From: Diplosphaera chodatii
Taxonomy: Eukaryota; Chlorophyta; Trebouxiophyceae; Prasiolales; Stichococcaceae
DNA: 64,000 nucleotides
Reading direction: 5' to 3'
Assembly: GCA_032358165.1 (NCBI GenBank)
Contig: JAALGY010000038.1
Location: forward strand, 186,001 to 250,000
A program made the position numbers and the translations under genes. Numbering within the stretch: position 1 is the stretch's first letter; the number at the start of each line of letters is the position of its first letter. Of the stretch, positions 1 through 13,500 are shown in pieces. The notes below the pieces were generated by a model. It saw only the letters and a list, made by a program, of their open reading frames with translations, did not search any database and was not told where the DNA came from.

Positions 1-188
1 AACCAGCGGTGGGTCAGGTGGCCAGCACCAGAAGTTGCTGGCTGCCCAATCGCAATATGCTGCCGCTGACAGGCTCAAATGTCAAGCAACCTGCCTGCAA
101 CTCGCGGTGCTCGGCGCACAGTGTTGACCGCCCGTCCTGGCGTTGGTGGCACGGCCCGTTCATCTGAGCACTCCGAACCTGCTTACAG

Positions 189-2684
189 ATGGGCAGCCGG
201 GCGCGCTCTCGGCGCTGGCCAGCCTGCAGCACCTGTCCGCGCCCCGCGCACATGGCGCCTCTCTGAACCTGGCCGAATGCTCCGCTTTGACTGCCCTCAC
301 AGCTGTCGACCTGACAAACGTAAGTCTATGCTAAGGTATCAAGGCTGTCTGGAAAATTGCCGCAGCATTACTGCTCTAGAGCTGAATGCAACTGAATGCC
401 GTGAGTGTACAGTCTCTTCATGTTTAGTGCCAGTTGCTTCCCTGCTGAGTTACGCTGAATGTGGAAACTTGTCAAGGGCTGGCGGGTGTGGCTTCAAGCT
501 GTCGAGCCGTCCTGCCATTGCAGCTGCCACCTGCTGGAGATGGACCAGCCTGCACCCTGCCCGGGAACCCAGTCTGCCAGGCTCGTCCCCGGCCCGAACC
601 CAACCCTTGTCGTGCATGCAGGCGCACCCCAGGCTCAGCGCCGCAGACATGGTGGCGGCGCTTGGCGGGTGGCAGCGGCTGCGGCGGCTGGCGCTGCGGG
701 GCTGCCTGCAGTTTGGCGCCACGGTTGTGCAGGCAGTCGCCGAGCGGGCCCCGGGGCTCACCTCCCTGGACCTCTCCGGCTGCGTCATCGCCATCACCCC
801 CGAGTGAGCATGTCGAGCCTGGTAGCCACACGTTCCCAAACAGAAGCTGCTACCTACACTGCAACCGGGTGTGATCCTGCGAAGGTACCATCACTATGCG
901 TCAGCTGTTGCACATCCTTCTGGCCAGTCTGAAGGCGCACCATGCTGAGCGTCCTGCTTGGTCGTGACAAAAGGCGGCAGCTGGCGGGTGTGCCAATGAC
1001 GGTGCCCAACTGTGTCCCTCGCAGCTCCGCCGCCGCGGTCGCGCAGCGGCTGACGTGCTTGGAGGCGCTGGCGTGCCAGGCCCCGTCGCTGGCGGCGGCC
1101 GCGCCCCTGGCCCGGCTGCCGCGCCTGCGTCACCTGGCGCTGGGCGACCTCGCGGCGCTCCCGGCGCTGCCGCTGTGCTGCGCCCTGGCGCCCGCGACAA
1201 AGCTGACGCGGCTGGCCGTCTGCATTACCTCGGTGCGTTCTTCATAGATGCGTGTCTTTGCTTCAACCCTGGAGGTAGCAAGATGCATATACTGTAGCAC
1301 TAGTGCTTCAACATTAGGAGGCACCATGTTGAGCACGATCCCAGCTATTGCACACTTGGAGGGGGCTCAGCAGTGAGCACTGCAGTGCACGGGCTGCTGG
1401 CGGCAGCACCTGCGCGTCAACCTGCTGACTCAAGTGGCTCCTGGGCATGCCCCTGGCTGCATGACGTGCCTGCTGCATCGCCTACAAGTGGAAAACTGCA
1501 ATGCAAGGAGAGTTTTCCCTGGCAGCCTGGCCACCGTAGCCACGCATCTTCCTCGCGAGCCCTGCCCGTGCAACACCACCAAATGCCAGAGGGCTCAACC
1601 AGCACAGGCAATGGAGGCAGGCAGCACAACACATGTGTTATGCTTGCGATCTTTCCCCTCGCAGGTCGGCGCGGGCAGCCTGGGTCCCCTGGCGCGGCTG
1701 CCACAGCTGCAGGCGCTGTCCCTGACGCTGCACCTGCAGCGCTGCGGCTCGGAGCACCGCGCGCTGGCGGCGACGCTGCCCCGGCTGCAGGTGCAGGCCC
1801 CTGCTGACAGGGGTCTGGCGTCTAGGGTGTCCAGTGGAGGACGGCTGGGGCACTGCACTGCTGCGCACAGCCTCAACTGTGCTTTGGCCCTGGCAAGACA
1901 GAGGTTTGAGCACCTGCCACAACGCCGAGTCTCGTGTTTAGCTCCTGACGGCGATGTCGTCCCACCCTGCAGCAGCTGACAGAGCCGATGCTGGTGCCAT
2001 ACCCTTATGCACGAGGTGGCACGCCACCAGACCTGGATCCGAGTGCGCACTCAAAACCCTGGCTCAACATGCCTATGCTGAGTATGCTGTTGCCCCACCC
2101 TGCAGCGGCTGACGGAGCTGGCGCTGGCACCACACCCGGAGACGCGGGGTGTGAACCCGCTGCCAGCGTGCGTGCTGAGCGCCGCGGCGCAGCTGCCGCG
2201 CCTGCGCCGGCTGTTGCTGGACGGCAACGCCGGCTGCTGGACTGCCAGGTGCGCTGATGCCTAGGGTTTCACGGTTTCTGAGGTTCACACCCATATACGC
2301 TGTGAAGGGGCATGCCCTGAGGCCGCCAGGTAGGGCGGCTGCTTCGCTGGGGCAGCCCGAGGCAGCCATCTCCGGCGCACACAGAAGTGCAGCTTGGCAG
2401 CCGTGCTGAATAGGGTGTGCACCTTCTGACTTCGGACGGTGCAGCTGCTGCGTGTGATTCGACCCTGACCGTGCCGTTCCTGCACTCCCTGCAGCGAGGT
2501 GATGGAGGCGCTGGGGCCGGCGGCTCAGCTGCGGCTGCTCAGCGTGGCGGGGTGCGGCCTGGCGGCCATGCAGTTGAGAGTCCGCGAGTTTGCAGCGCAC
2601 CCGTACCTGCGGATACAGACGTATGCCGCGGCGCACGTGGCTCAGGATGTTGCAATTGATAACGGCAGCGATGACGATGCATAG
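189..2684 (+). CDS. Leucine-rich-repeat protein (5' end not resolved)
   Basis: Exons fit in one frame at 189-319, 622-803, 1025-1232, 1665-1790, 2106-2248 and 2495-2684 (TAG at 2682-2684), with GT-AG introns and consistent phases. The product is a string of degenerate plant-type LRRs (LTSLDLSGC, LPRLRHLALGDL, LPRLRRLLLDGN, LRLLSVAGCGL) followed by FAAHPYLR and an acidic tail ending DNGSDDDA. A further upstream exon may start near 75 (it reads CLQLAVLG), so the gene probably begins outside the window. I see no kinase or transmembrane segment. The FAAHPYLR tail recurs in the convergent F-box/LRR gene at 3473-6791, so the two are likely paralogues. Such proteins usually serve as protein-binding scaffolds or substrate adaptors; the partner is unknown. 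Confidence 0.7.
1962..2015 (+). repeat. Decayed duplicate of the next exon's 5' end, inside an LRR intron
   Basis: The stretch beginning CCCACCCTGCAG (1963-1974) followed by a CTGACAGAG-type sequence closely resembles the real acceptor and exon start at 2095-2150 (CCCACCCTGCAG then CTGACGGAG). By eye about three quarters of the bases match over some 50 positions, including the polypyrimidine end and AG. The copy loses the LRR reading after a short distance, so it looks like a dead tandem copy of an LRR exon start. Confidence 0.5.
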
Positions 2685-3472
2685 GCCCGAGCAGCCTGGG
2701 TGCACAGGCTACAAACTCATGGCTCCGCTGCGACTTCGGCCTGCGCTGTGCATTGGGTTGCGGTTGTCAGGGTGCTTGGGTTGATGGGCGGCAATTGCAG
2801 ACTGCAAAACGCTCAGGGCTTTGCTGTGCATGAGCAGCACGACAGCATACAAGCATGTTGGCTGCTTGCCGTGGAAGGTGACACAGGTCTTTGTGAGTGA
2901 CGCCAAGTAATGGCACTGTGTTATACACCAGGACAGAGAGGAACTGGTCGAAAGATCGAGCTCAACACATTCAAAACAGATAGGCAGGATGGGAGGCAGC
3001 GGTAGGTACTGCTGACACATATACACGTATCTCATTACTTTCCAGTTGCGCCTGTGTCTGTTGGATACTTGGTTATCTGCCTGCAGATGCACGCCTGCGT
3101 TCGATTGATCATTCTTAGGTGCCATCCATCTCGAGGATGTGTGGTGCACCGCAGCAGTCAAAACCATCTTTGGCGGTACCATATGATGAAAAAGGGCATT
3201 GTGGCAATCCAACCCTTGCATCTGTACACATTTCAGCAACTCAGTGATGTAGCACTGTTGACTGTCGCGCAGAACCAAGCCTGGTCCACTCATACATGAT
3301 GACGCATATGTCATCGGTTCACGGCGCCAGTGCGCAACCCCCTTCAACTGTAGTTGTGCTCCACTACTGCGTCAGCCCTTCGTAGGCATGCTGATGGGAC
3401 ATTATTGCCGCCAACCCAACATCAGCTCAAGGTCGTCACAATCAGGAGAACATGATATCAACAAGTGACCAG
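2685..3472. other. Intergenic, between convergent LRR genes
   Basis: This interval lies between the stop codons of two convergent genes and should hold both 3' UTRs. A long open frame runs on the minus strand here but has no family resemblance or splice logic. I see no supported gene. Confidence 0.5.
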
Positions 3473-6400
3473 TCACAATTGGCTATCGCTCTCCTCGCTC
3501 TCCCCACTCAGCAACGCTGGCGGGTGCCATGTGTCATACTCGCTGTCAAAGACCCGCAGATATGGGTGCGCTGCAAAGATGGCTGTGTTGATGTGATATG
3601 TGCCTCGGCACCGCAGAACCCGCAGCGCCTTCATCCTGTGCAGCGGCACCAGCCACCTGCATTCATGATGCGACCTGTTGAGTGTGTGGGATGAAACGAG
3701 GCTGCCCCGTCCACAGCTTAGACAGCAAGAGCAGGTCAACAACCAGGCCACACGCACATCATCCACACGGTGTGTTCGCAGAAGGCTCCACCATTAGGCT
3801 TGAGAGGTACGAGTATGCTCACCCGCTTTCCTTGGCGCTGCCATTGAGGTTCAGGAAGCGCAGCGCTGGCGCCGCTGCGACCTTGGCCAGCAGCGCCGAG
3901 CAGGCGTGCGCGCCCAAGATCTGCATGTTCTCCATGTGCAGCGCCGACAGCTGGGTCAGGCGGCCCAGGCCTGCAAAATCAGGGCGCCAACAGCCAGCTC
4001 AGGGACGCATTCGAAGCACCAGCGAGAAACCTGCACCGTCACCGCATGGCATAATGGAGTCACCTGCAAGCATCGCCGCCACAGTGTGGGCACCGTTCTG
4101 ACGTCCGGTGCGCCAGCCGTTGATCCGCAGCTCCCGCAGGTTGGGGCAACAGTCCGCCGGGGCTACACCCTGATACAACAGGCGCAGAGCGTCACGCTCA
4201 CACCCCGCCAGATTGTGTTGTTCAGGTTTTGCAATCAATGCTGAAAGCTGCATGGCGCTGAGCAGGGGCGCTTGACAGCGCAGAGGTGCAACACGATGAG
4301 TCATGGTTGTCAGTTTATTCCCCACTGATCTGCCTGACAGCACCTCAGTCGTGGTGACTGGTCCCGACATGTCGAGGCACGTCAAGCGGGGCATCCGGCA
4401 ATCGGCCGGCAGGCTGTTCAGGGTGCCGGCCATGTCCAGCTGCCGCAGGGCCGGCAGGGCTGCCAGATGCCGCAAGCCCCTGTGACCTGCCAGGAATGCT
4501 GGGCACGCTGAGATGCGGATTTTCTGTTGGCGGTGGCATGCAGTCAACAAGCAGCATCATCGTATGCCATGGTGACCAAGCACTGCGTGCACCCGTCACC
4601 TATGAACGGGCAGTGTGCAATGCCCAGGCTACGCAGCTGGATCAGCGAGGTGCTCATCATCCAGCAGTCGCTGCACCAGCATTAGCACCAACAAGCATCA
4701 GCAAAGACGGCACAGACCAAGACGGCGGTGTAGTGGCTGCTGCATATACAACCCATGGCTGTTTACCAACAATACACCAGCTGTTCAGGAGGAGTAGCTG
4801 GAGTGCTGTGGCAGTACACGAGCTGCAACTCCCTACCTCACGGAGCTGCATAATATGTTGCTGTGACCCAGCTGCAGGCTTTGGAGTGCCGGCAGCTGGC
4901 AGATCTGCTGCACGGCGGTCTGGCAGCCAGTCTGCAGGACCATGCCTGCCAAGTCCAGCCGGGTGAGCTGCAGCAGCTGCGTGCCCGCAGGCAGCAGCAG
5001 CTCCTGCAAGAGGGTGCGCAAGCCAAGCATAGCCAAGTGTTCCAAACCATCGATGTGATGTTGGAAGGCAGCATACAGCGCCAATCACAGTGGAGGTGGT
5101 CTGCACAGGCGGTCACATGTGCCGACTGCCTGCAGCCCTGCTGCCACAAGCGTCAGCTGCCGCGCACAGCCTCACCTGCGCCCTGGTGTGCTGCATCGCC
5201 AGGCTGCGGAGCGACGACAGGTGGGTGAGGCGGCTCAGGCTTGGCGCCAAGCACCCCGCCGCGCGCCCGCTTATAGCAAGTGCGGTCAGGGCTGCCAGAG
5301 GCCCCAGCATGATGAGAAGCCCCGCGTCTGAAAGTTGGCAATAGCAAGTTGTAGGCATCATCACTGGACGCTGGTCGAAAGAAGTGGCATGCGCAGCCGC
5401 AGGCAAGCCCGCCGTGCGATGTGCACAAGCAGGTTCACCTGCATGTTGGTTTGGTGGCTGCATGGCCGGGTCCCTTTCCGAGTCGAGTGCCAGCGCCCGT
5501 AAGCCGCGGAGGCTTCCAACAGCCGCCCAGTCTTCACTTTTCAGCACATATGTCGACGCTCTGATGTACAGCGCTGTCAAGGATGTCAGTGCTCTCAGCG
5601 GTGTCAGCGCCGAGCCAAATGACCACACGTTGTGTGCCCGCAGGTGTCGCAGGCTCCCAGCGAGGGGTGCCAACATCGCCAGATCTGAAGCGCAGAGCAA
5701 AGCAGCCACACGTGATACTGAGCAGCAGCGTCAGCATGCCTGCACTCAACCCTCGTGTTGCGCCTGCCACACCCAGACCGTTGCAACAGTGGACATTCAG
5801 GTGCTTGCCTGGTGTCATCTCTGCGCCAAGAATCAGTGTACGAAGCCTGCGCCCAGCACAGAACGAGGTATGCAGATGTCTGTAGCGAGGCGCACATGAT
5901 GCGCCCGCACTCACTGGAGCAAGCACGCAGGTGTAGCATGGAGGTTGCACCGGGTCAGCTGCGTCACAACCACGGGGATCCCGAGGTTGTCGTCCGTGGG
6001 CCGGCCCTCCCAGCGATGCAGGTCCATCAAGTCCAACTGGGTGAGCGTTGATGCCAGCGGCGTCAGCGCTGATAGCTGCTGCAGCACCTGCGGCAAGCAG
6101 CAGGCGACGTCCAGCGCTGGCAAGGCTGTGAGCTGGCGATGCTGCATGTTGCGCAGTCCGACACGCAGTTTTGCTGCACACCTGGTCCGACCGGCAGCCC
6201 GCAAGTGACAGGTCGGCCAGCTGCGGCAGCTGCGCCACGGCCCGCAAGGCAGCACGGTTGCGCAGCCTGCTTGGCGCAATGAACAGCTTTCAGCCATCAC
6301 TTGTGTGTCGCCCACCACAACACTGTCCAGTCCCTCGTGTGAGCTGATGTGCACACATGGGCACCAGTAGCGACTGACCAGAGGCCGCCGAGCTGTAGCG

Positions 6401-6791
6401 ATGTCACGGCTGGCAGCACGAGTGCAAGTTGCTGCAGCTGTGCGGCGACCTCATCGTCTGACTTGCGGTGCATGCGGCACAGGTCGAGGCTCCTAATGGA
6501 TGTGAAAGCCGCCGCCACAGTAGCGCATGGCACGCTGGCAGGCTGCATGCTGCCCTGCAGACCCCTGTCGATGATGCACCGCCACGTCTGACACACCAGC
6601 CGTGCTGCAGCTCGATCCGCTGGGTCGTCAAGCCTGCGCCGACGAGCCACATCGCTGAGCATGCTGCCATGCGAGCAGCTGCAAGTTGTAGGGAGGCAGA
6701 GGGAGCAACTGTGAGCGATTCACCTGCCACTGCCATGCAGTATCTCCTGTAGGATGTCATCAGGCAGCTGCGAAATGTGGTGTGCTGACAT
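3473..6791 (-). CDS. F-box/LRR protein
   Basis: The start ATG at 6791-6789 opens an exon reading ISQLPDDILQEIL, the hallmark start of an F-box. After a GT-AG intron the frame resumes with RAAARLVCQTWRCIID, which completes the F-box helices. LRR exons follow: TSLQLGGLW (about 6375-6440), PQLADLSLAGC (about 6190-6250), STLTQLDLMDL (about 6000-6130), GLRALALDSE (about 5470-5640), LSSLRSLAMQH (about 5180-5330), LTRLDLAGM (about 4860-5050), RLTCLDMSGP (about 4330-4490) and ALRFLNLNGS (about 3830-3970). The last exon carries MKALRVLRC, FAAHPYLR and an acidic Ser/Glu tail, with TGA at 3475-3473. F-box/LRR proteins are substrate receptors of SCF ubiquitin ligases; the target is unknown. Internal exon limits are approximate. 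Confidence 0.72.
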
Positions 6792-7512
6792 CGCGATGAT
6801 GCGGTGGGGTCAGACACACGGTCTCAGCAGCAGATGCGTGCGCCCGCTAGCATGGTTGCCTGCGCATGTTAGTCGACAAAGTGACAACGATCCGCCACCA
6901 CTCTCACACGATGCTTAAAGCGCGGTTTGCTTTCACGAGTAAAGGGTGGCTGTTGATCCATATATCTGTGTGCCTGATGGGAAGGTAGCATGGCAGCTTC
7001 CGCACCCGTATCTTGCGTGCATCGCGGCCGAGAAAGACACTTGCTTCGACATGACTCAGCTGCAGCAGATGAAAAGCCTGCGGTTTGCCCCTGCGAACTG
7101 GTCACGTAGCTGCACAGATGATGCACTGCCTGAAGAAGACAGATCTTCCAGGAACGCTCTGTGTGTCTGCTGTACATGAGACCAAACCAAACCAATGGCA
7201 ATTGCGATTTGTCGACACTGTCACCGTGGAAGGGCTCCCTGTGCGCGATTCGTGTGCAGAACCTGGAGCCATGACATGTACGGCTGCATGTGACCCGCGT
7301 GGTGGTAGTGTGACGACATGCGATGAACCATGCTCGCAGTGGCCTTTTGCGTCAGACCACGACCTGTGCTGGTGTGGCAGCTCAGCGAATGTACAGCATG
7401 CCCAACGGCCTGCCCTGGTGCTGTCGACCTTCGGGTGAACCGAAACCTGGCGTTCACAGTGCTCGCCGCAGTGCAGCTCAGAGGGTCAGGAGAGTGCAGC
7501 TTTGACATCGGA
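6792..7512. other. Intergenic, between LARS 3' end and F-box/LRR 5' end
   Basis: About 720 bases should contain the LARS 3' UTR and the F-box/LRR promoter, both on the minus strand. On the plus strand 6990-7110 reads an LRR-like fragment (HPYL..., then MTQLQQMKSLRF), possibly a relic of the neighbouring LRR family. No full gene is visible. Confidence 0.45.
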
Positions 7513-10500
7513 TCATGCCAAAATCGTGAATATGAGCGGCTCGCCAGGCACCGCCCGCTTCTCCTGCTTGTTTGACACCCTGACATCGGCGTCGGTCGCG
7601 AGCTCAGCCGTCGCCTGCTGCACGCCCAGCGACCGCAGCAGGTATTCCCGGCACTCATCCAGCAGCTCAATCTCGTCGAACGGCAGGCTCTCCTTCAGCA
7701 TCTGCACCCGAGCAACGGGCACGGTGTTGAAACAAGTTGGCAGAAGAGGCACCTCCTCCCAGATGTACAGCGGTGCCACCCGGCTGCCCCAGCAAAGGTA
7801 TGCTCAGTTGTTTTCAGGAGAGATGCATGCAGGAAGGGACACGTAAGGAGGTTGCCACTGCACTTGCCGCCATCCCAGACTCGAGCCTACCTCATTGCTT
7901 TGTATCCGCAGCGCCTCGTCGCGCTTGTACTTTGCAAAGGGCAGCACCACCGACCGCATCCACTTGTTGGCGGCGGTTTCTCGCGCCGCGGCATCCTTGC
8001 CGTCGTCCCCGCTGGCCTTTATCCGCGCCGCCGCCTCTGCCCGCCCCGCTGCAAATGCCTCGTGGCCCGCCAGCTGGTCCTGCACAGCAGCCGAGGACGG
8101 CGAATAACAGCAGGGACGATACACGCTGTCGTCACTTGCGACACGCACCGGGTATCGTCAATCACCAGCACGCTTGATTGGTGTTGCATCCATTATGGCA
8201 ATCATGGCACACGCTTGACGTGCAGGTCGTAGTGCAGTTGCAGGTGAGTGGCAAGACTCGCCAACTATATGCCATTGTGCCTGGGGTGAAAGCATAGATC
8301 AGCACTCGATCATAGCAGCTCACCGCCACTTCGCCCAGAATGGCGTCGCTGCTGCCGGGCTGCTCTGCCTCTGCTGCTGTGAGGTCGCCATACCGAGCAT
8401 GAAGCTGGTCCAGCACGGCTGCCTGCTGCCCCTCGAACTTGCGCGACACCTTGAAGGCAATGCCTGTCACCTGCATCATCCCAGCATGTCCGCATCACAA
8501 GTCATTCTTGATAGTGGGCAACCCAAGTGCCTGCTGCTGTTTGCAACTGGGCATGCACCAGCAGCTGCCACTCACAGACGGCAGCATAGCCGCACACATC
8601 CCTGACGCAGGATGTGGTCTCTGATCAACAGCGGTGAGGGCGTCATGCAGCTTGTCATGGTAGAATGGGCCTACACGCTAGGCAAGGCTCACTACACCGT
8701 GCCCTTTATCGGTGCCTGCTGGTAAAGTTGCTCACCCGATTGGCTGTGACAGCGAATAGAGAGCAGGGGGCGGGGGCACAAGGCACAGGGGGTTCCTCAT
8801 GACTCACCTTTCGGGGTGGTGGCGCGTCTGCCTTCTTCTTCTTCGGCACCGCCTGCGCGCCGGCGATCTCCTTCCGCGCCCGCGCTATTTGCTCTTCCAG
8901 GTACGACCTGACCAGCACCACCGTGACATATCAAAGTTAGGATGCAGGCCCGTCACCCGGGCGTGAGATACTTGTGGGGCGGGATCCAGTCTGGACAGAT
9001 GTGCGGTCAGAAGCAGGCGTGTCATGCAGGCCCAAAGCCTCCTGGTGTCAGCACGAGCCGTGCTGCCACACGGTTGCCACAGGCCAGCGGACTGCACCAG
9101 GCTGCAGCAGCAAAGGTGCCAGGCCGGCACGTTGCCAGCAGCATCTTAGAGGCGGCTGACCTCTGCAGCTGCAGGACCCCGTTGACGCCCTGCGCCGGCT
9201 GCTGCGGCCACCCTGCGGTGATGACCAGGCTGCCGTTCTTCAGCAGCTCGCCCCAGACGTGCTCCGCCCAGTGGGGCGCGATGGGCGTCAGCAGCTTCGT
9301 CTGCACCTGCACATCCACCGTAGTGCAGCCGTTGCAGCTTGAGCATTGGTATGCCGATGCCAGGGTGGCAATCCTGCCTGCCCAGTGGCATACTGTTGAT
9401 AATCAGGACCCATAATTGAATGAACCACTCTGCGTGGCATGAAGGAGCAGTGTCTCATGGCAGCTTTGTTGCAGGAGCCACCCACCTCGATGAAGCGCTG
9501 TATATGGGAGCCCTTCATGCCTGCAGGCCCACAGGCCACCCTGTACCAGTCCCGTGTGTTTTGCAGCTCGAACCACCCTGCCTGCAAAGCGGATGTTGCT
9601 TGGTCTCTCAATTTCATGCCAGGCTGCCATCTCATGTGGAGTGATGCCAGGCACCACAGATACTGCTGTTGCAGCTGCCAACTATCGCAGCGTGCAGTGG
9701 CAGCATGGCGGCCTGACACGCAAGCAGCACACCCACCTTCAGCGCTTCCCTGAACTCGAGGTTCTCGTAGGCTGCCCGAGTGACTGCCGCTGCAGCGCTG
9801 ACCTCGTTGTCGAAGGCCCTGCAGATGCCGACAAGTGTGCTTGCTGCTTTTTCCCTGCTGATCAAGCCTCACAAAACAGCCAAGCTGATGGGCAGGGCAC
9901 GTGCTGCCACCAGCGGTGCTATGTGCTTCCAACTTGCAAGGCAATCTATCGATGGCTTGTATACCCCCAACACTTGAGCCAGCACACCTGTCGATGAAGG
10001 TGTCCTCGCCGCCGCGCAGCTCGCCGTCATTTATCGCCTTCACCGCCTCCGCCACCCACATCGCCTCCTTTGTGAGGCGCAGCACCGCCGCATTGGCGAC
10101 CTGAACAGCAGGTCACGATGTCCAGTGACAGCCTGTGTGCACGGCGGTCCCCATGTCGCTGGCAGCACCTTGCCTTCATGCCAGCGGCACATGTGTGCCA
10201 GCTGATGCGCCGCATGGCCACATGAAGGTGAGTCGCGGTGTCCTGAAAATGCTCGTCCAGCAGCACACGTCAGCCTCTGGGGCGCCCAGAGATCACTTGG
10301 CCCAGAGATCACCTTTTCGTCGAAGTTGGCATCGTCCATGGTGTCGCCGGCATCCGCAAGCGCTATCCGCATCGCGTCCGCGCTGTACTCCCGGATCGCC
10401 TGCTGCAGCGTCTTGAAGTTGCCTGCACCATGGGAACCAGAATGTTCAGCATTCAAGCATTCCAAGAGCGATGCAACTCGATCTTCAATGCAGGAAGCTC

Positions 10501-13500
10501 ATCCGCCCGACGCCGCCGCACATGTTGCTCGCTGTACTTTACGCGAGCGCCTGCCGCTGCTGCCTGCAGGCTGGTGCGTAGAGCACGGTGCCGGGTGTGG
10601 ACATGCTGTGTGTCACAATAGCGCGCCCGTGGTGACCATGGTAAATGCGCACCCGTGGACTTGGACATCTTCTCGGAGTTGAGCATCAGGTGGCCGTTGG
10701 TGCGGAAGGCGCGCGGCTGCCGGTCCTCGTGCCCCGCCCACACGCTGGCGTGCGTGTACAGGCAGAAGCTGAGGTGGTTCTGGATGAGGTCCTTGCCGCT
10801 CACCCGCAGGTCCAGCGGGTACCTGCGGCGCACAGGGACACCCTGTCAGGACAATGCCGTGCGAGTGTACGGGTGATGATGCCTGACTCTGCCAGCTTCA
10901 CCCACGGCGATGCACACAGAAGCGATCGACATGCTGCTGTTCCAGCAGCGTTGGGATCTGGCAGGTCTCAGCAAACCGCCGTCATTGCAGGCAGCAGCAC
11001 CAACAGGTGCAGCAGTGCTTCACGGGTTTGCCTTGACCAAGAGGGGCGGTGCGCACCAGTACTCGAACTCGCGCCGCATCCTTGTGAGCACATCTGCTGG
11101 GATTGGCGAGTTGGTTGGCTGCGGCCCATCCAGGAAGAGGAACTCCCACACCTGACTATGCAGGATGCGGGTCAGGCAAGGCTAGCCATGTGTTGCGCCA
11201 CATGGTCGATAAAGATCCCACTGGGTTGGTACTTAAAACCATGCCCACTGGACACAGCTTTGCAAGACGACCACCATAAGTAACCCCAGCAAAGGCCGCA
11301 ACCCTAAGCACACCTCGCTGGTGAGGTGCTCCGGCTGCACTGGACCATCCCTGTTGTCGCCGTACATGTCGCCGTTTTGCAGGATGTGCGCGACGGTGTA
11401 GAAGGCCATGTAGATGGTGGAGTCGCTCAACGACTCGATCAGGTACTGCTCATCCCACGGCAGCCTGGCACGCACACGAATCAAGAGGTAAAGACGAGCA
11501 GCGGAGTGCATCGGCAGCGGGTTCGACCAGAGCATGACCCCTGCGACGGTGGCGGCATGTAAAGTGCAGCACTCCTGGAGGCTGCCTGTACAGAACTATG
11601 GTGTTGGTGTGGCCTTGAGTTGGAGTGCACCTGGTGCCAAGCCCGAAGGATCGGGAGCAGGCCCATTGGTTGAGCCACTCCAGGGCTGCCTCGAAGTCCT
11701 TCTCAGCGCCATACAGCTTCATGCTACGCAGCACCTGCCCAGGAGCGAACATCATCATATACAGGATCCTGAGCTGCTGCACTGCACGTGCTACATAGAA
11801 GGCTGTTGACCAGCAGACTTACATGTGGCGCAACGAAAGTGCCTGGGCAGCCATCATGCTTGTTTGTGGTGACAGGGGCAGGGTGCTGGTGCATTGCCTA
11901 GCATCCCTTTGCCAACGCCCACCTGCTGTGTGGCTGCCTGCCACTCTGTCTCGCCGTATGTCATGTACCACTGGTCCGTGAGCGCGACCACACACTCGTC
12001 CCCGCTGCGGCTGATGACCTGTGCAGGTACAGGCAGCATCGCTCAGCCAGGGCTATGATTGGCATGCTGATATAGTTAGTGGATGGCTGAGAGCGTGACG
12101 TGATTGCCAATGCTTTCGTGAGAGCTGTACTTGCTTCCAACTCACCTGCTTCTCTGGCTCGGCATATGCCACGGCCTGCCCTGCCTCGAGCAGCTCCTGG
12201 CGGATGATGCTCTTCACCTCCGACACCTGCCATAAGCGCACATGCGCACATACCTTACAGAGTGGCTGTGCGTGAGCACCAGCAGGGACAGCATGGCGCG
12301 TGACAGCTCAATTTGCAATGCAAACACCTCGGCTCACCTTCTTGCCAGCATGGGGGCCGACGATGAGGACGCCCTCTGTGAAGCCCTTGAGGTACACCTG
12401 CAGGTGGCAGCGTGTGACCACTGTAGTGCTGCAGTGTTCAGCCACTGTAGTGCGGGAACTGTGTGCAAATTCGGCAGAGTGACTGACAGCAAGCACACCA
12501 ATTGCTCTGAACGCATTTGCACCGGCCAAAGCAGACCTGCTTCTTGGCCTCCTCCAGCTTCTTGGCATCATGCTGCGTCTTGATGCCCAGCTTTATGCAC
12601 ACCGTCTCTGCCGCGCGGTCGCCGAGCCCCGGGATGTCGATGATGGGCACCACCTGCCGGAACAGCACGACCCTTCAGCGGGTCATGCAGACCTTCGCCG
12701 TCACGCTACTGTCTACCCCTTGCTGCCTGCAGCTTACCTGCCAGCCGAACACGAGGCAAGAACTCAAGCTTGAACCACATGCCCAACATGCCGCACCTGC
12801 CCACCCACAGACGCACATGAAGGGTACGACGGCAAGGATCTGTGCTGTAGCCACACAGTGATGGCTGCAGGTTCACCTGGAACTTCTCGATGTGGGTCTC
12901 CAGCTCCAGGCCGTACTTTTTGCGCAGCTCCGCCTTCTCGCGCAGGTCCTGCAGCGCCCGCCAGTCATCTGGGGAGTCTGACGGCACGCTGTGCACATCA
13001 CACGCAAGCCAGTCATTTGGTATGTTGCTGCAGACGACTTACGACACTGCTGAAACCACAGTACAGATGATGGTGTGCTGTGTGAACCAGCTCATTGTCA
13101 GCTGTCGGTGAGGGAGGTGCACGGTCAAGGCTCGACGAAGTGGACACCGTTCATCAGGCGGAGGTTTGCAGCTTGAGGCAGACGTGCAAGCAGTTGGTGC
13201 ACTTGACCCCACATCACTGTGGGTAGATGGGGCCACGCCCCTTCTGCACAGGATCGCTAGTTATCACCTTGTGACCACGCCCGTGCCCTTCGACATGGAG
13301 ATGGACGTCAGTGGCAGCACGAAGATCTCATCGTACTTGCAGTAGGGTGCCTGCAGCGGCAGCAGATGCCTTTGTGCATAAGCACCAACGTGCTGGACCA
13401 AATGTTGCATTCACGTCACCATTGGTCATGGACCCTGAAGCATGGCACCCTTTCAGTATCAAAGGCATGACCAGCAGCACAGCATCATGAGCACCTGCTC

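Noticed and set aside
2709..3347. 212-codon minus-strand open frame between the LRR genes
   Set aside because: No recognisable domain or splice partner; composition is like intergenic sequence.
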